Part shown: positions 16,394 through 25,692 of the stretch, piece after piece | How positions within the stretch are numbered: position 1 is the stretch's first letter | Layout of the letters: each line of letters opens with the position of its first letter | From: Acidobacteriota bacterium | GTDB lineage: Bacteria; Acidobacteriota; Terriglobia; Acidiferrales; UBA7541 | Assembly (NCBI GenBank): GCA_013287135.1 | Contig: JABDEK010000016.1 | Coordinates: 1-64,000 of the forward strand | Reading direction: 5' to 3' | DNA: 64,000 bases | Translations under genes and position numbers: made by a program | Notes under the pieces: generated by a model | The model's database searches: none | What the model saw: only the letters and a program-made list of their open reading frames with translations | What the model was told of the DNA's origin: nothing

Positions 16394-16630
16394 ATGACCG
16401 AAATTCGCGTTGAATGCTACGCCGGGCACCGGGCTGACGAGCGGCCTATGCGTTTCGTGTTGGGCGGGCAGCCGTTCGAGGTGAGCGAATTGGACGGGCG
16501 CTGGTATTCACCGGAAGCGAGTTATTTCCGGGTGCGCGCCGAAGACGGAAATTACTACCTTCTGCGTCACGATGAAGTGCAGGACCTTTGGACGTTGGAT
16601 GGATTTCGCGCGGCGCGGGCTCGTCGCTGA
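16394..16630 (+). CDS. Small conserved hypothetical protein
   Basis: 78 residues, soluble, with a compact beta-rich pattern: RVECYAGHRADERPMRFVLG, then WYSPEASYFRVRAEDGNYYLLRHD and WTLDGF. Similar small proteins occur beside various membrane-protein genes in Acidobacteriota and Deltaproteobacteria, to my recollection, but I know no function. It starts 10 bases after the YihY stop with a GAGGGTGATG ribosome-binding region, so it is probably translated from the same mRNA. Confidence 0.7.
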   Translation: MTEIRVECYAGHRADERPMRFVLGGQPFEVSELDGRWYSPEASYFRVRAEDGNYYLLRHDEVQDLWTLDGFRAARARR

Positions 16631-16828
16631 CCTGGCCGCAAGCTTCCGTTTTGCTGTCATACCGATCCCTCGCAAAAGCGTGTTTTCTTCGATGTTCCTC
16701 GCGATGTTACCTATAAGGTGACGCAAAATGCCGCTCGCAACTTTTGCCCCCCGTGAGGGTTAAAATTAGTGGAACAGCAGCCCCTTCATTGTTCGCGATC
16801 TGAACTCTCGAAGGATCCGGATCGGTAC

Positions 16829-18778
16829 ATGAAACGAAAGACAATTCAAATCCACAAGCGGCTTGATACAGGCGCCGCGGGATTCCTGGACTCCACTTTG
16901 AGCCTTGCACTCGTGCTGGGCGCGATTCTTTCCGTTGGCGTTCCTTACGCCAATGCCGGTGATCAAACGACAGACGCTGTGAGCAATTCTAGCGAGCAGT
17001 CCGGCGCCTCAGCCAGAGATTCAAAATCGATCAATCTGGATGAAAAGTTCAAGGGCAAGCTTCCGATTACTGAGCTGAGCGCAGACGAGGCCATTATGCA
17101 CGCCTTGAACCGCCTCGGATACGGCCCTCGACCTGGAGATGTGGAGCGCATTCGCAAAATGGGGCTGGAGAAATGGGTGGATCAACAACTACACCCGGAC
17201 TCGATTGACGATTCAGCGCTGGACCGGCGGCTGCAAAGATATGCGACATTGAACTTACCGGCGAAAAAGCTGATTCAGGATTACCCGCAACCAGGGCAAG
17301 TAATCAAGCAGGAAGGCATCAGCAAAGAACAGTACGAAGAGCAGATGAAAGAAAAGCGGCGCGAGGCTGAGTCGCAGGTGACCGTTACAGGCAATGAAAA
17401 TCTGGATAAGGCGCAACAGCAGCTTGCCAAGCTTCAAGGGCCGGGCCGAATTGTCGCCGAACTTTCCATGGCGAAGGTGGACCGAGCGATTTACAGTAAC
17501 CGGCAATTACAGGCGGTGATGGAAGATTTCTGGTTTAATCACTTCAATGTCTTTGCGCAGAAGGCGGAAGACAAGTGGCTGCTGCCTGCTTACATGCGCG
17601 ATACGATACGCCCGCACACGCTGGGAAAATTTGAGGACCTGCTGTTGGCGACGGCGAAAAGTCCCGCGATGCTTATTTATTTAGACAACTTTGATAGCGC
17701 CGATCCGGCCGCAGTCCGCCGCCTGGATGCGGAAAAAGCGATGCGGCGTGCGCGCTACGGTGGTGCGTTTACAGGCGGAGAGGCGCCGACTCCCGGAACA
17801 TTTCCCGGGCCGGTGACCTCGACGTCCGCACCGGGCGCGGCGGGAACCGCCGCTGCGAAAAAGCCGGAGCGTGGACTGAATGAGAATTATGGCCGCGAAG
17901 TGATGGAGTTGCACACCGTGGGCGTGGACGGCGGCTACACGCAGCAAGATGTGATTCAAATGGCCGAGTGCCTGACGGGCTGGACCGTTCGCACACCGCG
18001 CAAGGATCCCGAGTTTTTCTTCGACGACCGTATTCATGCACAAGGCAAGAAAGTGGTGATGGGGCGCACGTTCAGCTATGGCGGAGAAAAGGACGGAAAA
18101 GAAGCGCTGAAGATGTTGGCGAACCATCCGCACACCGCGAAATTTATTTCCATGGAGCTGGCGCGACATTTTGTTTCTGATAATCCGCCGCAGGCTCTGG
18201 TCCAGCGCATGGCCGAAGAGTTTTCCGCGACACAGGGAGACATTCGCAGCGTGCTGCGGACCATGATTTACTCGCCGGAATTCTGGTCCAAGGAAACTTA
18301 TCGGGCGAAAGTGAAGACGCCGTACGAACTGGTGGCCAGCACTGCGCGAGCATTGGACGCGGAAGTCACGGTCACTCTGCCCACTGCGCAGTGGGTGGCG
18401 AGGATGGGCGAGCCGCTATTCCTTTGTCAGACGCCCAATGGATATTCGGATAAGGCGGAAACTTGGGTGAATACTGGGGCGCTGCTAAACCGTCTGAATT
18501 TTGCGCTGTCGTTTGCGACTGACAAAGTGGCGGGCGCAACGGTGGATTTGAAATCGATGCTCGGGGCTGAAGCTGCCCATGATCCGAATGCGACGCTGGC
18601 GCAGGCGATTTACGATTTCCTGGGCGATCAAATCGGCGAGCAAACGCGAACGACGCTGACGGCGCGTTTGAATGATCCGCAGATTTTGCAGGCGAGTTTG
18701 GATGATCCAGTGAAACAGGTGAACGAAGGACTCATTGCCGGGCTGGTGCTTGGCGCCCCTGAGTTTCAGCGGCGGTAG
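16829..18778 (+). CDS. DUF1800 secreted protein
   Basis: About 649 residues from ATG 16829; a GTG at 16769 would add 20 residues. A long signal segment (STLSLALVLGAILSVGVPYANA) marks export. DUF1800 features are visible: ALNRLGYGPRPGDVERIRKMGLEKWVDQQL near the N-terminus, AVMEDFWFNHFNVF, NENYGREVMELHTVGVDGGYTQQDV and CLTGWTV. An Ala/Gly/Pro-rich insert lies around residue 320. The molecular function is unknown. It pairs with the DUF1501 gene 58 bases downstream, an arrangement repeated in many Planctomycetota, Acidobacteriota and Proteobacteria, so the products probably work together outside the cytoplasm. Confidence 0.9.
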   Translation: MKRKTIQIHKRLDTGAAGFLDSTLSLALVLGAILSVGVPYANAGDQTTDAVSNSSEQSGASARDSKSINLDEKFKGKLPITELSADEAIMHALNRLGYGPRPGDVERIRKMGLEKWVDQQLHPDSIDDSALDRRLQRYATLNLPAKKLIQDYPQPGQVIKQEGISKEQYEEQMKEKRREAESQVTVTGNENLDKAQQQLAKLQGPGRIVAELSMAKVDRAIYSNRQLQAVMEDFWFNHFNVFAQKAEDKWLLPAYMRDTIRPHTLGKFEDLLLATAKSPAMLIYLDNFDSADPAAVRRLDAEKAMRRARYGGAFTGGEAPTPGTFPGPVTSTSAPGAAGTAAAKKPERGLNENYGREVMELHTVGVDGGYTQQDVIQMAECLTGWTVRTPRKDPEFFFDDRIHAQGKKVVMGRTFSYGGEKDGKEALKMLANHPHTAKFISMELARHFVSDNPPQALVQRMAEEFSATQGDIRSVLRTMIYSPEFWSKETYRAKVKTPYELVASTARALDAEVTVTLPTAQWVARMGEPLFLCQTPNGYSDKAETWVNTGALLNRLNFALSFATDKVAGATVDLKSMLGAEAAHDPNATLAQAIYDFLGDQIGEQTRTTLTARLNDPQILQASLDDPVKQVNEGLIAGLVLGAPEFQRR

Positions 18779-18836
18779 CGTCGAGCAAGCAGAAACTTCA
18801 CCGCCCAGATGGGTTTTGTAAGCAGGGAGAATTACG

Positions 18837-20084
18837 ATGAATATTTCCAGGCGCTATTTTCTGAAAAGCGGCGGAGTGGCGATGATCGGGTTGGCGTCGT
18901 TGCCTTCGTTCTTGCAACGCGCGGTGGCAGCCACGACCGGACCGAACAGGAAGAAAATGGTGGTGCTGTTTCAGCGCGGCGCGATGGACGGGCTGAACGT
19001 CGTTGTGCCGTTCGGCGAGCCAAATTATTACCACATGCGTCCTACCATCGCGATTCCGCAGCCGCGGCAAGGCGGATTGGAAGCGGCGCTCGATCTTGAC
19101 GGATTTTTTGGTCTGCATCCCAGCCTGCAGCCGCTGATGCCTCTGTTCAGGAGCAATCAACTTGCGATGGTGCAAGCGGTAGGCTCGCCGGATCCCTCGC
19201 GTTCACATTTCGACGCGCAGGATTTTATGGAGTCCGGCACGCCGGGGCTCAAGGCCACTCAAGACGGCTGGCTAAACCGCACGATGCAAACGATTCCGGA
19301 AGAAAAATCTTCGCCGTTTCGCGCGGTCGCTTTCGGGCCCTATCTGCCGCGAACGCTCCAAGGCATGGCGCCCGCCGTGGCCATACCGGACTTGAAACAA
19401 TTCAAAATGTACGGCCCGCAGCAAACGGTGGAAGGCGGTTTTGAAGCGATGTACGCGCAAACGGTGGACCACGCGATGCGCGGAGTGGGAAACGAGACCT
19501 TCGAAGCTGTTGACCAGTTGAAAAAAATTAATCCGGATACGTATCAACCGGCGAATGGCGCGCAGTATCCCAAGAGCCGGTTTGGTCAGAGCCTTCAGGA
19601 AATTGCCGAGCTGTTTAAAGCAGATGTGGGGCTGGAAGTAGCATTTCTAGATAGCGGCGGCTGGGACCATCACGTGAATGAAGGCGGCGTGCAAGGTCAA
19701 CTCTCGAACCTGCTGAAAGATTTGGGGCAGGGAATTGCGGCGTTTCATCAGGACATGGGCGACAAGATGGGCGACGTAGTGTTCGTCAGCATGTCGGAAT
19801 TCGGACGCACGGCGCACGAGAATGGCAACCGCGGCACTGATCATGGCCACGCGAACTGTATGTTTGTGATGGGCGGCGGAATTAAGGGCGGCAAAGTTTA
19901 CACCCGTTGGCCGGGGCTTAGCGAAGGTCAACTGAACCAGGGCCGCGATCTGGCAGTGACCACCGATTATCGCAGCGTGCTTGGAGAAATTATTTCGAAG
20001 CACATGGGCGACCGCGATCTGAAGGCGGTTTTTCCAGGTTTTGCGAACGACCCGCGGCAATTTCTTGGTTTGGTGAAGACGTAA
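18837..20084 (+). CDS. DUF1501 protein with Tat signal
   Basis: 415 residues. The N-terminus MNISRRYFLKSGGVAMIG is a twin-arginine signal (S-R-R-Y-F-L-K), so the protein is exported folded. Family blocks include LVLFQRGAMDGLNVVVP-like text near residue 43, FDAQDFMESGTPG and the C-terminal SEFGRTAHENGNRGTDHGH. DUF1501 belongs to the alkaline-phosphatase-like/sulfatase superfamily by fold prediction, and the conserved His/Asp residues may bind a metal, but activity is unproven. A GGGAGA ribosome-binding site precedes the ATG. It is the downstream partner of DUF1800. Confidence 0.9.
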   Translation: MNISRRYFLKSGGVAMIGLASLPSFLQRAVAATTGPNRKKMVVLFQRGAMDGLNVVVPFGEPNYYHMRPTIAIPQPRQGGLEAALDLDGFFGLHPSLQPLMPLFRSNQLAMVQAVGSPDPSRSHFDAQDFMESGTPGLKATQDGWLNRTMQTIPEEKSSPFRAVAFGPYLPRTLQGMAPAVAIPDLKQFKMYGPQQTVEGGFEAMYAQTVDHAMRGVGNETFEAVDQLKKINPDTYQPANGAQYPKSRFGQSLQEIAELFKADVGLEVAFLDSGGWDHHVNEGGVQGQLSNLLKDLGQGIAAFHQDMGDKMGDVVFVSMSEFGRTAHENGNRGTDHGHANCMFVMGGGIKGGKVYTRWPGLSEGQLNQGRDLAVTTDYRSVLGEIISKHMGDRDLKAVFPGFANDPRQFLGLVKT

Positions 20085-20096
20085 GCTCGAAGCCGG

Positions 20097-20618
20097 TTAC
20101 TTTTGCGGTGGTTTGTCGGAAGTGTCTTCGCTGTTAAAAATCTTCTTAATTCGTTCGTAGTTTTTGTCAACGAACGCCGCATTTTCGGGCAATACCGAGT
20201 CCGGGTATTCCTTGATGGTTCCCGCCTTTTTCATCTGCACGGCGGCCGCGGAATTAATCAACGTGTAGGTCATCACTACGAAATCGCGAGGAGGAAGGCC
20301 GGCGTCTTTGATCGCCTTCGCTATCTGCGGATATTTTTCGATGGTTGCCACGCTGCCTGCGATGGTGTTGCTGGGATTGCGTGAGTCGTCGTCATCCATC
20401 TGTTTTTTGAGCGTGGGATTATCTTTTTGTACTCGGTGCACCGCTTTTACCGCGGCGTCATATTTATCGAGTTTATCGGTGGTTAGGCCGAAATTCTTGA
20501 CTTCTTTCTTCTCCGCTTCCGCTGCAGCTTTATCGTCCTGCGTTTGTGCGGCGGCGGCGACGCCAACGCTCAGGAGGACGCACAGCGCCAGGCGTAGTAC
20601 GGTTTTCGCGTGGGCCAT
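20097..20618 (-). CDS. Secreted hypothetical protein
   Basis: 173 residues. A clear signal peptide (VLRLALCVLLSVGVAAAAQ) is followed by a Lys/Glu/Asp-rich, mostly helical soluble domain. It contains LDKYDAAVKAVHRVQKDNP, a central segment predicted helical around IEKYPQIAKAIKDAGLPPRDFVVMTYTLI and a C-terminal FVDKNYERIKKIF. I recognise no characterised family. It sits 22 bases downstream of the pyrophosphatase stop on the same strand and may be co-transcribed. Its end is 12 bases from the convergent DUF1501 stop. Confidence 0.7.
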   Translation of the reverse strand: MAHAKTVLRLALCVLLSVGVAAAAQTQDDKAAAEAEKKEVKNFGLTTDKLDKYDAAVKAVHRVQKDNPTLKKQMDDDDSRNPSNTIAGSVATIEKYPQIAKAIKDAGLPPRDFVVMTYTLINSAAAVQMKKAGTIKEYPDSVLPENAAFVDKNYERIKKIFNSEDTSDKPPQK

Positions 20619-20640
20619 CGGTGATCTCCCGAGCGGGGCC

Positions 20641-23157
20641 TTACTCCGCCGACTTAATACGCATGCCGTAGAACGATCGGTAAACGAAAAAGAAAGAAAC
20701 CAGAAAGAACGCCGCCGCCAGAACGTGCGTCAACATGCCGCCAGTCTCCAGTGTCAACTTTACCGCCAATTCCACTGCAAGCAAACCGAAGAGCGTGGTG
20801 AATTTGATTACGGGATTCAAGGCCACGGAAGAAGTGTCCTTGAACGGATCGCCAACCGTGTCGCCGACAACTGTGGCGTCATGCAGCGGCGTGCCTTTTT
20901 GCTTCAGTTCGACTTCGACGATCTTTTTGGCATTGTCCCATGCGGCTCCGGCATCGGCCATAAAGATGGCCTGGTAAAGACCGAAGATGGCGATGGAGAT
21001 CAGGTAGCCGATGAAAAAGAAAGGTTCGACGAACGCAAAGGCCAGTGTGGCGAAGAACACGGCGACGAAAATATTCAGCATGCCTTTCTGCGCGTATTTG
21101 GTGCAAATTTCGACGACTTTCTTGCTGTCGGCAACCGAAGCTTTTTCGGCGCTGGCGAGATTGATGTTGGCTTTGATGAACTCGACCGCGCGATAGGCGC
21201 CCGTAGTTACTGCCTGAGTGGAGGCCCCGGTGAACCAGTAGATCATCGCGCCGCCTGTAACGAGTCCCAAGAAGAAGGGCGCGTGCAGAAGCGAGAGCTT
21301 GTCCACATTTTCAGTGATGCCATTGGTTAGCGCCATGATGATTGAGAAAATCATGGTGGTCGCGCCGACCACGGCCGTGCCGATGAGCACCGGTTTTGCA
21401 GTAGCTTTGAAAGTGTTACCTGCGCCGTCGTTCGCTTCGAGCAAATCTTTAGCGCGCTCAAAGTTTACGTCCATGTTGTAGTCTTTTTTCAACTCTTGTT
21501 TGATGTTGGGAATGATTTCAATCTGCGAGAGCTCGTACACGGATTGCGCGTTGTCAGTCACCGGGCCGTAAGAATCTACCGCAATGGTTACTGGGCCCAT
21601 TCCAAGGAAGCCAAAAGCCACCAAGCCGAAAGCAAAAACCGGAGCCGCGATCATTTGCGCGCCCAGTCCTTGCAAGCTCACCAAGTAGCCCACGGACATC
21701 AATCCGACCATGGCCAGTCCGAGGTAGTAGCCCGAAAAATTTCCCGCCACGAAGCCCGACAAAATACCCAAAGATGCGCCGCCTTCTTGCGCAGAGGCTA
21801 CCACTTCGCGAACGTGCCGCGATTCCGTGGAGGTGAAAACTTTTACCAGCTCGGGAATCACTGCTCCTGCGAGCGTTCCGCACGAAATAATGGTTGCCAG
21901 CTTCCACCATTGCGTCGGATCCCCGCCAAGCTCGGGAATGATTACAGACGATACGGCGTAGGTGATAACGATGGAGATAACGGAAGTAATCCATACGAGC
22001 GACGTGAGCGGCGATTCGAAGTTCATTTCCGACGCGTTGGCGAAGCGCGCTTTGGCGATTAGGTCGTTTACGAAGTAAGCCACCGCGCTAGCCACCAGCA
22101 TGGCGATGCGCATTACGAATATCCACACCAGCAGTTGCACCTGAACGGTCGGGCTCTTTACTCCCAACAGGATGAACGTAATGAGAGCAACTCCAGTAAC
22201 GCCGTAAGTCTCGAAGCCATCCGCAGTTGGTCCCACGGAGTCGCCCGCGTTGTCGCCAGTACAGTCGGCGATTACGCCAGGATTGCGCGCGTCGTCTTCT
22301 TTGATCTTGAAGACGATTTTCATCAAGTCGGAGCCAATGTCCGCAATCTTCGTGAAAATTCCGCCGGCAATTCGCAAGGCAGCCGCACCCAGCGATTCAC
22401 CGATAGCAAAACCGATGAAGCAAGGGCCGGCATAGTCGCCCGGGACGAAAAGAAGAATCAAAAGCATCATCAGCAGTTCGACGCTGATCAACATCATGCC
22501 GATGCTCATACCCGCTTTCAGAGGGATCTGGTAAAGCGGGAAAGGCTTGCCGCGCAATCCAGCAAACGCGGTGCGGGAGTTCGCAAATGTGTTCACGCGG
22601 ATGCCGAACCAAGCCACGCCGTAGCTGCCGGCGATTCCCAGCACGCTAAACAGGAAGATGATGATTACGCGCAAGGCCTCGTAATGCAGCAACACCCCGA
22701 AATAGAGCACGATGACCACGGCGATGAAAAGTTCCAGCAGCATTAGAAACTTGCCTTGGGTAATCAGGTAGGTTTTGCAGGTCTCGTAAATCAGCTCGGA
22801 GATTTCGCGCATGGCGCGATGTACCGGCAGATTTTTCAGCCGCGTGTAAATCACCAAGCCGAATACCAGACCAAAGATGCAAAACAAAATGCCGAAGAGC
22901 AGGAGCTTGTGCCCGTCGATGCCGAGAAAATTCACCGACGACAAATCCGGCAGCTTCAGATTGGCTTCGCCGCCCGGCGCTTCTGCCTCCACAGGCGCTT
23001 GCGCAAACGCCGCGGCAGCGCCCATAAATGTTACAAAAAATCCTACAACTGATTTCAATGCAGTGCGGCAGAAATTCGAGCAGGTAAACGAGGGCAAATT
23101 CCGCATTAAAAGGCCCCCAGTACGCAGGTGGTCACACGTTTGGCAAGACAGAAGCAC
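20641..23157 (-). CDS. hppA: Membrane-bound proton-translocating pyrophosphatase
   Basis: 838 residues from GTG 23157, or 821 from ATG 23106. It has the roughly 16 membrane helices of the H+-PPase family and hydrolyses PPi to pump ions. The substrate-binding motif EDDARNPGVIADCTGDNAGD is near residues 285-305, and EGGASLGILSGFVAGNFSGY follows. The segment GNTFKATAK near residue 580 has Lys at the position that separates K+-independent (Lys) from K+-dependent (Ala) enzymes, so a K+-independent proton pump is likely. After the N-terminus comes a cleavable-looking signal (VVGFFVTFMGAAAAFAQ). The GGAGGA site at about 23166-23171 serves either GTG 23157 or an out-of-frame ATG at 23159 that opens a 17-codon leader; in the second case ATG 23106 is the true start. 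Confidence 0.93.
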   Translation of the reverse strand: MLLSCQTCDHLRTGGLLMRNLPSFTCSNFCRTALKSVVGFFVTFMGAAAAFAQAPVEAEAPGGEANLKLPDLSSVNFLGIDGHKLLLFGILFCIFGLVFGLVIYTRLKNLPVHRAMREISELIYETCKTYLITQGKFLMLLELFIAVVIVLYFGVLLHYEALRVIIIFLFSVLGIAGSYGVAWFGIRVNTFANSRTAFAGLRGKPFPLYQIPLKAGMSIGMMLISVELLMMLLILLFVPGDYAGPCFIGFAIGESLGAAALRIAGGIFTKIADIGSDLMKIVFKIKEDDARNPGVIADCTGDNAGDSVGPTADGFETYGVTGVALITFILLGVKSPTVQVQLLVWIFVMRIAMLVASAVAYFVNDLIAKARFANASEMNFESPLTSLVWITSVISIVITYAVSSVIIPELGGDPTQWWKLATIISCGTLAGAVIPELVKVFTSTESRHVREVVASAQEGGASLGILSGFVAGNFSGYYLGLAMVGLMSVGYLVSLQGLGAQMIAAPVFAFGLVAFGFLGMGPVTIAVDSYGPVTDNAQSVYELSQIEIIPNIKQELKKDYNMDVNFERAKDLLEANDGAGNTFKATAKPVLIGTAVVGATTMIFSIIMALTNGITENVDKLSLLHAPFFLGLVTGGAMIYWFTGASTQAVTTGAYRAVEFIKANINLASAEKASVADSKKVVEICTKYAQKGMLNIFVAVFFATLAFAFVEPFFFIGYLISIAIFGLYQAIFMADAGAAWDNAKKIVEVELKQKGTPLHDATVVGDTVGDPFKDTSSVALNPVIKFTTLFGLLAVELAVKLTLETGGMLTHVLAAAFFLVSFFFVYRSFYGMRIKSAE

Positions 23158-23159
23158 AT
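23106..23159 (-). CDS. Possible 17-residue leader peptide coupled to hppA
   Basis: A GGAGGA site lies seven bases before an ATG at 23159 that opens a short frame, MCFCLAKRVTTCVLGAF, whose TAA overlaps the ATG at 23106 (TAATG). The peptide has three Cys. The alternative is that the same site drives the GTG at 23157 in the hppA frame. Confidence 0.35.
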   Translation of the reverse strand: MCFCLAKRVTTCVLGAF

Positions 23160-23232
23160 TCGATCTTCCTCCGGATAAAGACTCCTTGGCGGGAGCCTAC
23201 ATATTGCGAGAAATTACGACACAGAATCGACT

Positions 23233-23262
23233 TTTGTATCAGGAATCACCCTCTTTCGTCAA
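23233..23262 (-). promoter_or_regulatory. Candidate promoter of hppA
   Basis: On the minus strand TTGACG (23262-23257) is followed after 18 bases by TACAAA (23238-23233), or after 16 by GATACA. It gives a leader of about 70 bases before the GGAGGA site. Confidence 0.45.
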
Positions 23263-23442
23263 GAAAATAGGTGGTTTGGTCGCAATTCGGCTTTTGGACG
23301 CGAGGGCGGCGCTAACAGCCAACGGTCAATGTTTTACGGTTGGTTTTCGGTTCTTACGGGCCATAGAGACTGCACAGACCTCGCCGCCATTTTATGATTC
23401 GCGGTCGTCCGCGGTTAGACTTTAACCGGAGAGCTCAGCCCG

Positions 23443-23918
23443 ATGATACAAAAGCTTCTGCTCGCCTGTCTGGTGCTTTTGCTGCCTCCGAAGCCAAATT
23501 CCGGACAAAGCACGCTGCAATCACACACCTATCGCCTGGAAGATTTAACTTCCCAGAAAGAGGCCAACGCGACTTTTGGCCCTATCCTCCACGGTATGAC
23601 GGGCAACGGCGTTCATCTGCATGTTCACGAAGTCTTTTCTGCCGTCGGGAAGCTCGCCGCAGCACGCCCATCATCACCAGCAGGAAGAGATGTCCTGATC
23701 AGCGAAGGCGAAGTGCCCTAGGGCCAGGCTTGGCGGCGTTTATCGCTCCGGGCGACCAGCACCAGATCGCAAACGTGGGAACGCTGCCGGCGCAATACTT
23801 TGAGATTATCTCGATCCGCCACACCAGTACGGCGCGGGTATCGGCTCAGCTACCGATCGAGGAAAGCGCGCAGGCGAGCATAACCGGAGCGGCTAACGGG
23901 GAGTTGAACGCCGTTTGA
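23443..23918 (+). pseudogene. Decayed secreted cupin-domain gene
   Basis: A start with a good signal peptide (MIQKLLLACLVLLLPP) leads into a cupin-like N-terminal segment and HGMTGNGVHLHVHEVF. The metal-binding cupin motif then continues in another frame, LPSGSSPQHAHHHQQEEM, after one extra T. It returns to the first frame for LISEGEV, hits a stop at 23719-23721, and resumes in a third frame as LGPGLAAFIAPGDQHQIANVG and PAQYFEIISI. At least three frame changes and a shortage of about a dozen residues between EGEV and GLAAFI show a pseudogene rather than a single read error. The tail overlaps the response-regulator gene. Confidence 0.75.
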
Positions 23919-24617
23919 CAGCACCGCGACGTGCGTATCTTTTGCGTAAGGCTCGACCTTGACCACGCGCTCCAGGTTCACGATGTAGGAGCGGTGAATG
24001 CGCAGAAACCGCGACGGATCGAGCGCGGATTCGAGGCTTGAAATCGTTTGCTGCTTCAGATGTTTTTTACCTTCGGTTGCCAGTGCCACGTAGTCGTCCT
24101 GCGCTTCCACGTAATCCAGTTTTGCGATCGGGATAATAAAGACGCGCGTGCCATCGCGCACAGCGATTCGATCGAGATGCTGCGAAGGCGGCCGCGCTGC
24201 CGCCGCAAGATCCGCGGGAGGCATTTCGGCATGCGCGGATTTTCCGGCGAGACCTTCTTTGGCCCGATTTAGAGCGGCTTCGAACCGGTCAACTCCGAAT
24301 GGTTTTAAAAGGTAATCCACCGCGTGGACTTCGAATGCTTTGATGGCGTAGCTGTCGAACGCAGTGACGAAGATCACGCGCAAATCGCTGCCAATCAGCT
24401 CGAGCACTTCAAAGCCATCGAGCTTCGGCATCTGTATATCGAGAAAAAGCAGTTCGGGCTTCAGTTCTGTAACGGATTTCACCGCTTCAAATCCGTTGGC
24501 GCATTCGGCCACCAGTTCGATTTCTGGATGCGCACTCAAAAACTCGCGAAGAACCTGGCGGGCGAGTTCTTCGTCGTCCACGATAACAGCGCGGATTTTG
24601 CTTCCTTCGCGGTTCAT
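23850..24617 (-). CDS. LytTR-family response regulator
   Basis: 255 residues. An N-terminal receiver domain has the acidic pair VDDEE, the phosphoacceptor Asp in LLFLDIQMPKLDG and the Lys of LLKPFG. After a linker, the C-terminal LytTR DNA-binding domain contains IDYVEAQDDYV-like text, SLESALDPSRFLRIHRSYIVNLERV and LPVSRSGYARLR. LytTR proteins bind pairs of direct repeats spaced about two helical turns apart and usually activate membrane or envelope genes. The ATG overlaps the stop of the sensor kinase gene by four bases (ATGA), so the two proteins are made together. Its 3' end runs into the decayed cupin gene on the other strand. Confidence 0.93.
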   Translation of the reverse strand: MNREGSKIRAVIVDDEELARQVLREFLSAHPEIELVAECANGFEAVKSVTELKPELLFLDIQMPKLDGFEVLELIGSDLRVIFVTAFDSYAIKAFEVHAVDYLLKPFGVDRFEAALNRAKEGLAGKSAHAEMPPADLAAAARPPSQHLDRIAVRDGTRVFIIPIAKLDYVEAQDDYVALATEGKKHLKQQTISSLESALDPSRFLRIHRSYIVNLERVVKVEPYAKDTHVAVLSNGVQLPVSRSGYARLRAFLDR

Positions 24618-25684
24618 GTGTTTTGCAACTTCCTTTCCGCCGGGAAGGTGAGCGCGACGCGGTATGATTCAGCCTCCGCTTTCACGGCGAAGCTGGCTCG
24701 GTTTCCGTAACGTGTTTGTAGCCGCTGCCGCACATTCGCGAGTCCGACTCCGTTTCTGCGCCGCGCGGGAGCTTCGGGATCGAACCGGTTTTCGACCACG
24801 ATGGACACCTCGCCATCGCGCGATTGAATGCTGAGGCGAATCCATCCGCCTTCCACCAGATTCGCAATACCGTGCACCACTGCGTTTTCTACCAAAGGTT
24901 GCAGCAGAAGCGGAGGCACCGGAACGTCCAGCGCGCTCTTGTCTATACTTTCTTCCATCTGGATCCGCGCGCCGAAACGCACTTTTTCCACTGCCAGGAA
25001 TGCGTGAATCAGCGAAAGTTCTTCCTCCAGCGGAATTGCGGTTTTCTCGCCGAGCCCGAGCGTGCGTCGAAGGAAATCTCCCAGAAGGATGCACATCTCG
25101 CGCGCTTTGGCCGAATCGGAAGTTGTGAGCGCACTGATGGAATTCAGGCTGTTAAAAAGAAAATGGGGATTTACCTGCGCTTTCAGCGCTTTCAACTCAG
25201 CATCGCGTGCCAGCACGCTGGCTTGCATTACGCGAGCCTCCGCATCGCGCGAGAGTTCCACCGCGATGATGATGTAGTAGAAGGTGACGGAAAGTAAGTA
25301 AAGCAAAAGGCCGGATCCGAAGATTATGGGAATTTCAGGCCGAAAGCGCCTGCTCAATCCCGCAAAAGCGGGCATTCTCGAAAGGCTGCTGGCCAAGCCT
25401 GCAGCGGCGAAGGCCCAGACGATGCTGGCGATCAAAGCAGCGGTTAGTTGTGTTGCGATCAGGCGCCCGAGACCAAATTTCTCAAGAGGGGTTCCGCGGC
25501 AAGAGTACCAGGAAGAAAGACAGATAAATGCGTAGACCAGCGACAAAGGAAAGGACAGGATCACCGCTTCTCGAACCGTAATTCCCCCTGGAATGGTAAG
25601 CAGGTAGGCCAACATTCCCGCAATCGGTATCCATGCGAGAAGGTACAGGGCGAGTCGGCGAATTTGGGAGAAGATCGGGTGCAT
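24614..25684 (-). CDS. LytS/YehU-type sensor histidine kinase
   Basis: 356 residues. The N-terminal half has four or five membrane helices with little periplasmic sequence. The His_kinase domain has the phosphoacceptor in KAQVNPHFLFNSLNSIS. The HATPase N-box is LLLQPLVENAVVHG and the G-box RNGVGLANVRQRL. This is the typical sensor partner of LytTR regulators. It is third in a four-gene operon after two membrane proteins, one LiaF-like. That context suggests monitoring of the cell envelope or membrane state. The ligand is unknown. Confidence 0.92.
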   Translation of the reverse strand: MHPIFSQIRRLALYLLAWIPIAGMLAYLLTIPGGITVREAVILSFPLSLVYAFICLSSWYSCRGTPLEKFGLGRLIATQLTAALIASIVWAFAAAGLASSLSRMPAFAGLSRRFRPEIPIIFGSGLLLYLLSVTFYYIIIAVELSRDAEARVMQASVLARDAELKALKAQVNPHFLFNSLNSISALTTSDSAKAREMCILLGDFLRRTLGLGEKTAIPLEEELSLIHAFLAVEKVRFGARIQMEESIDKSALDVPVPPLLLQPLVENAVVHGIANLVEGGWIRLSIQSRDGEVSIVVENRFDPEAPARRRNGVGLANVRQRLQTRYGNRASFAVKAEAESYRVALTFPAERKLQNT

Positions 25685-25692
25685 ACGATTTC

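Noticed and set aside
20308-21330. Long plus-strand open frame of 340 codons
   Set aside because: It lies entirely opposite hppA and its neighbour and has no recognisable domain; it is a shadow produced by codon bias.
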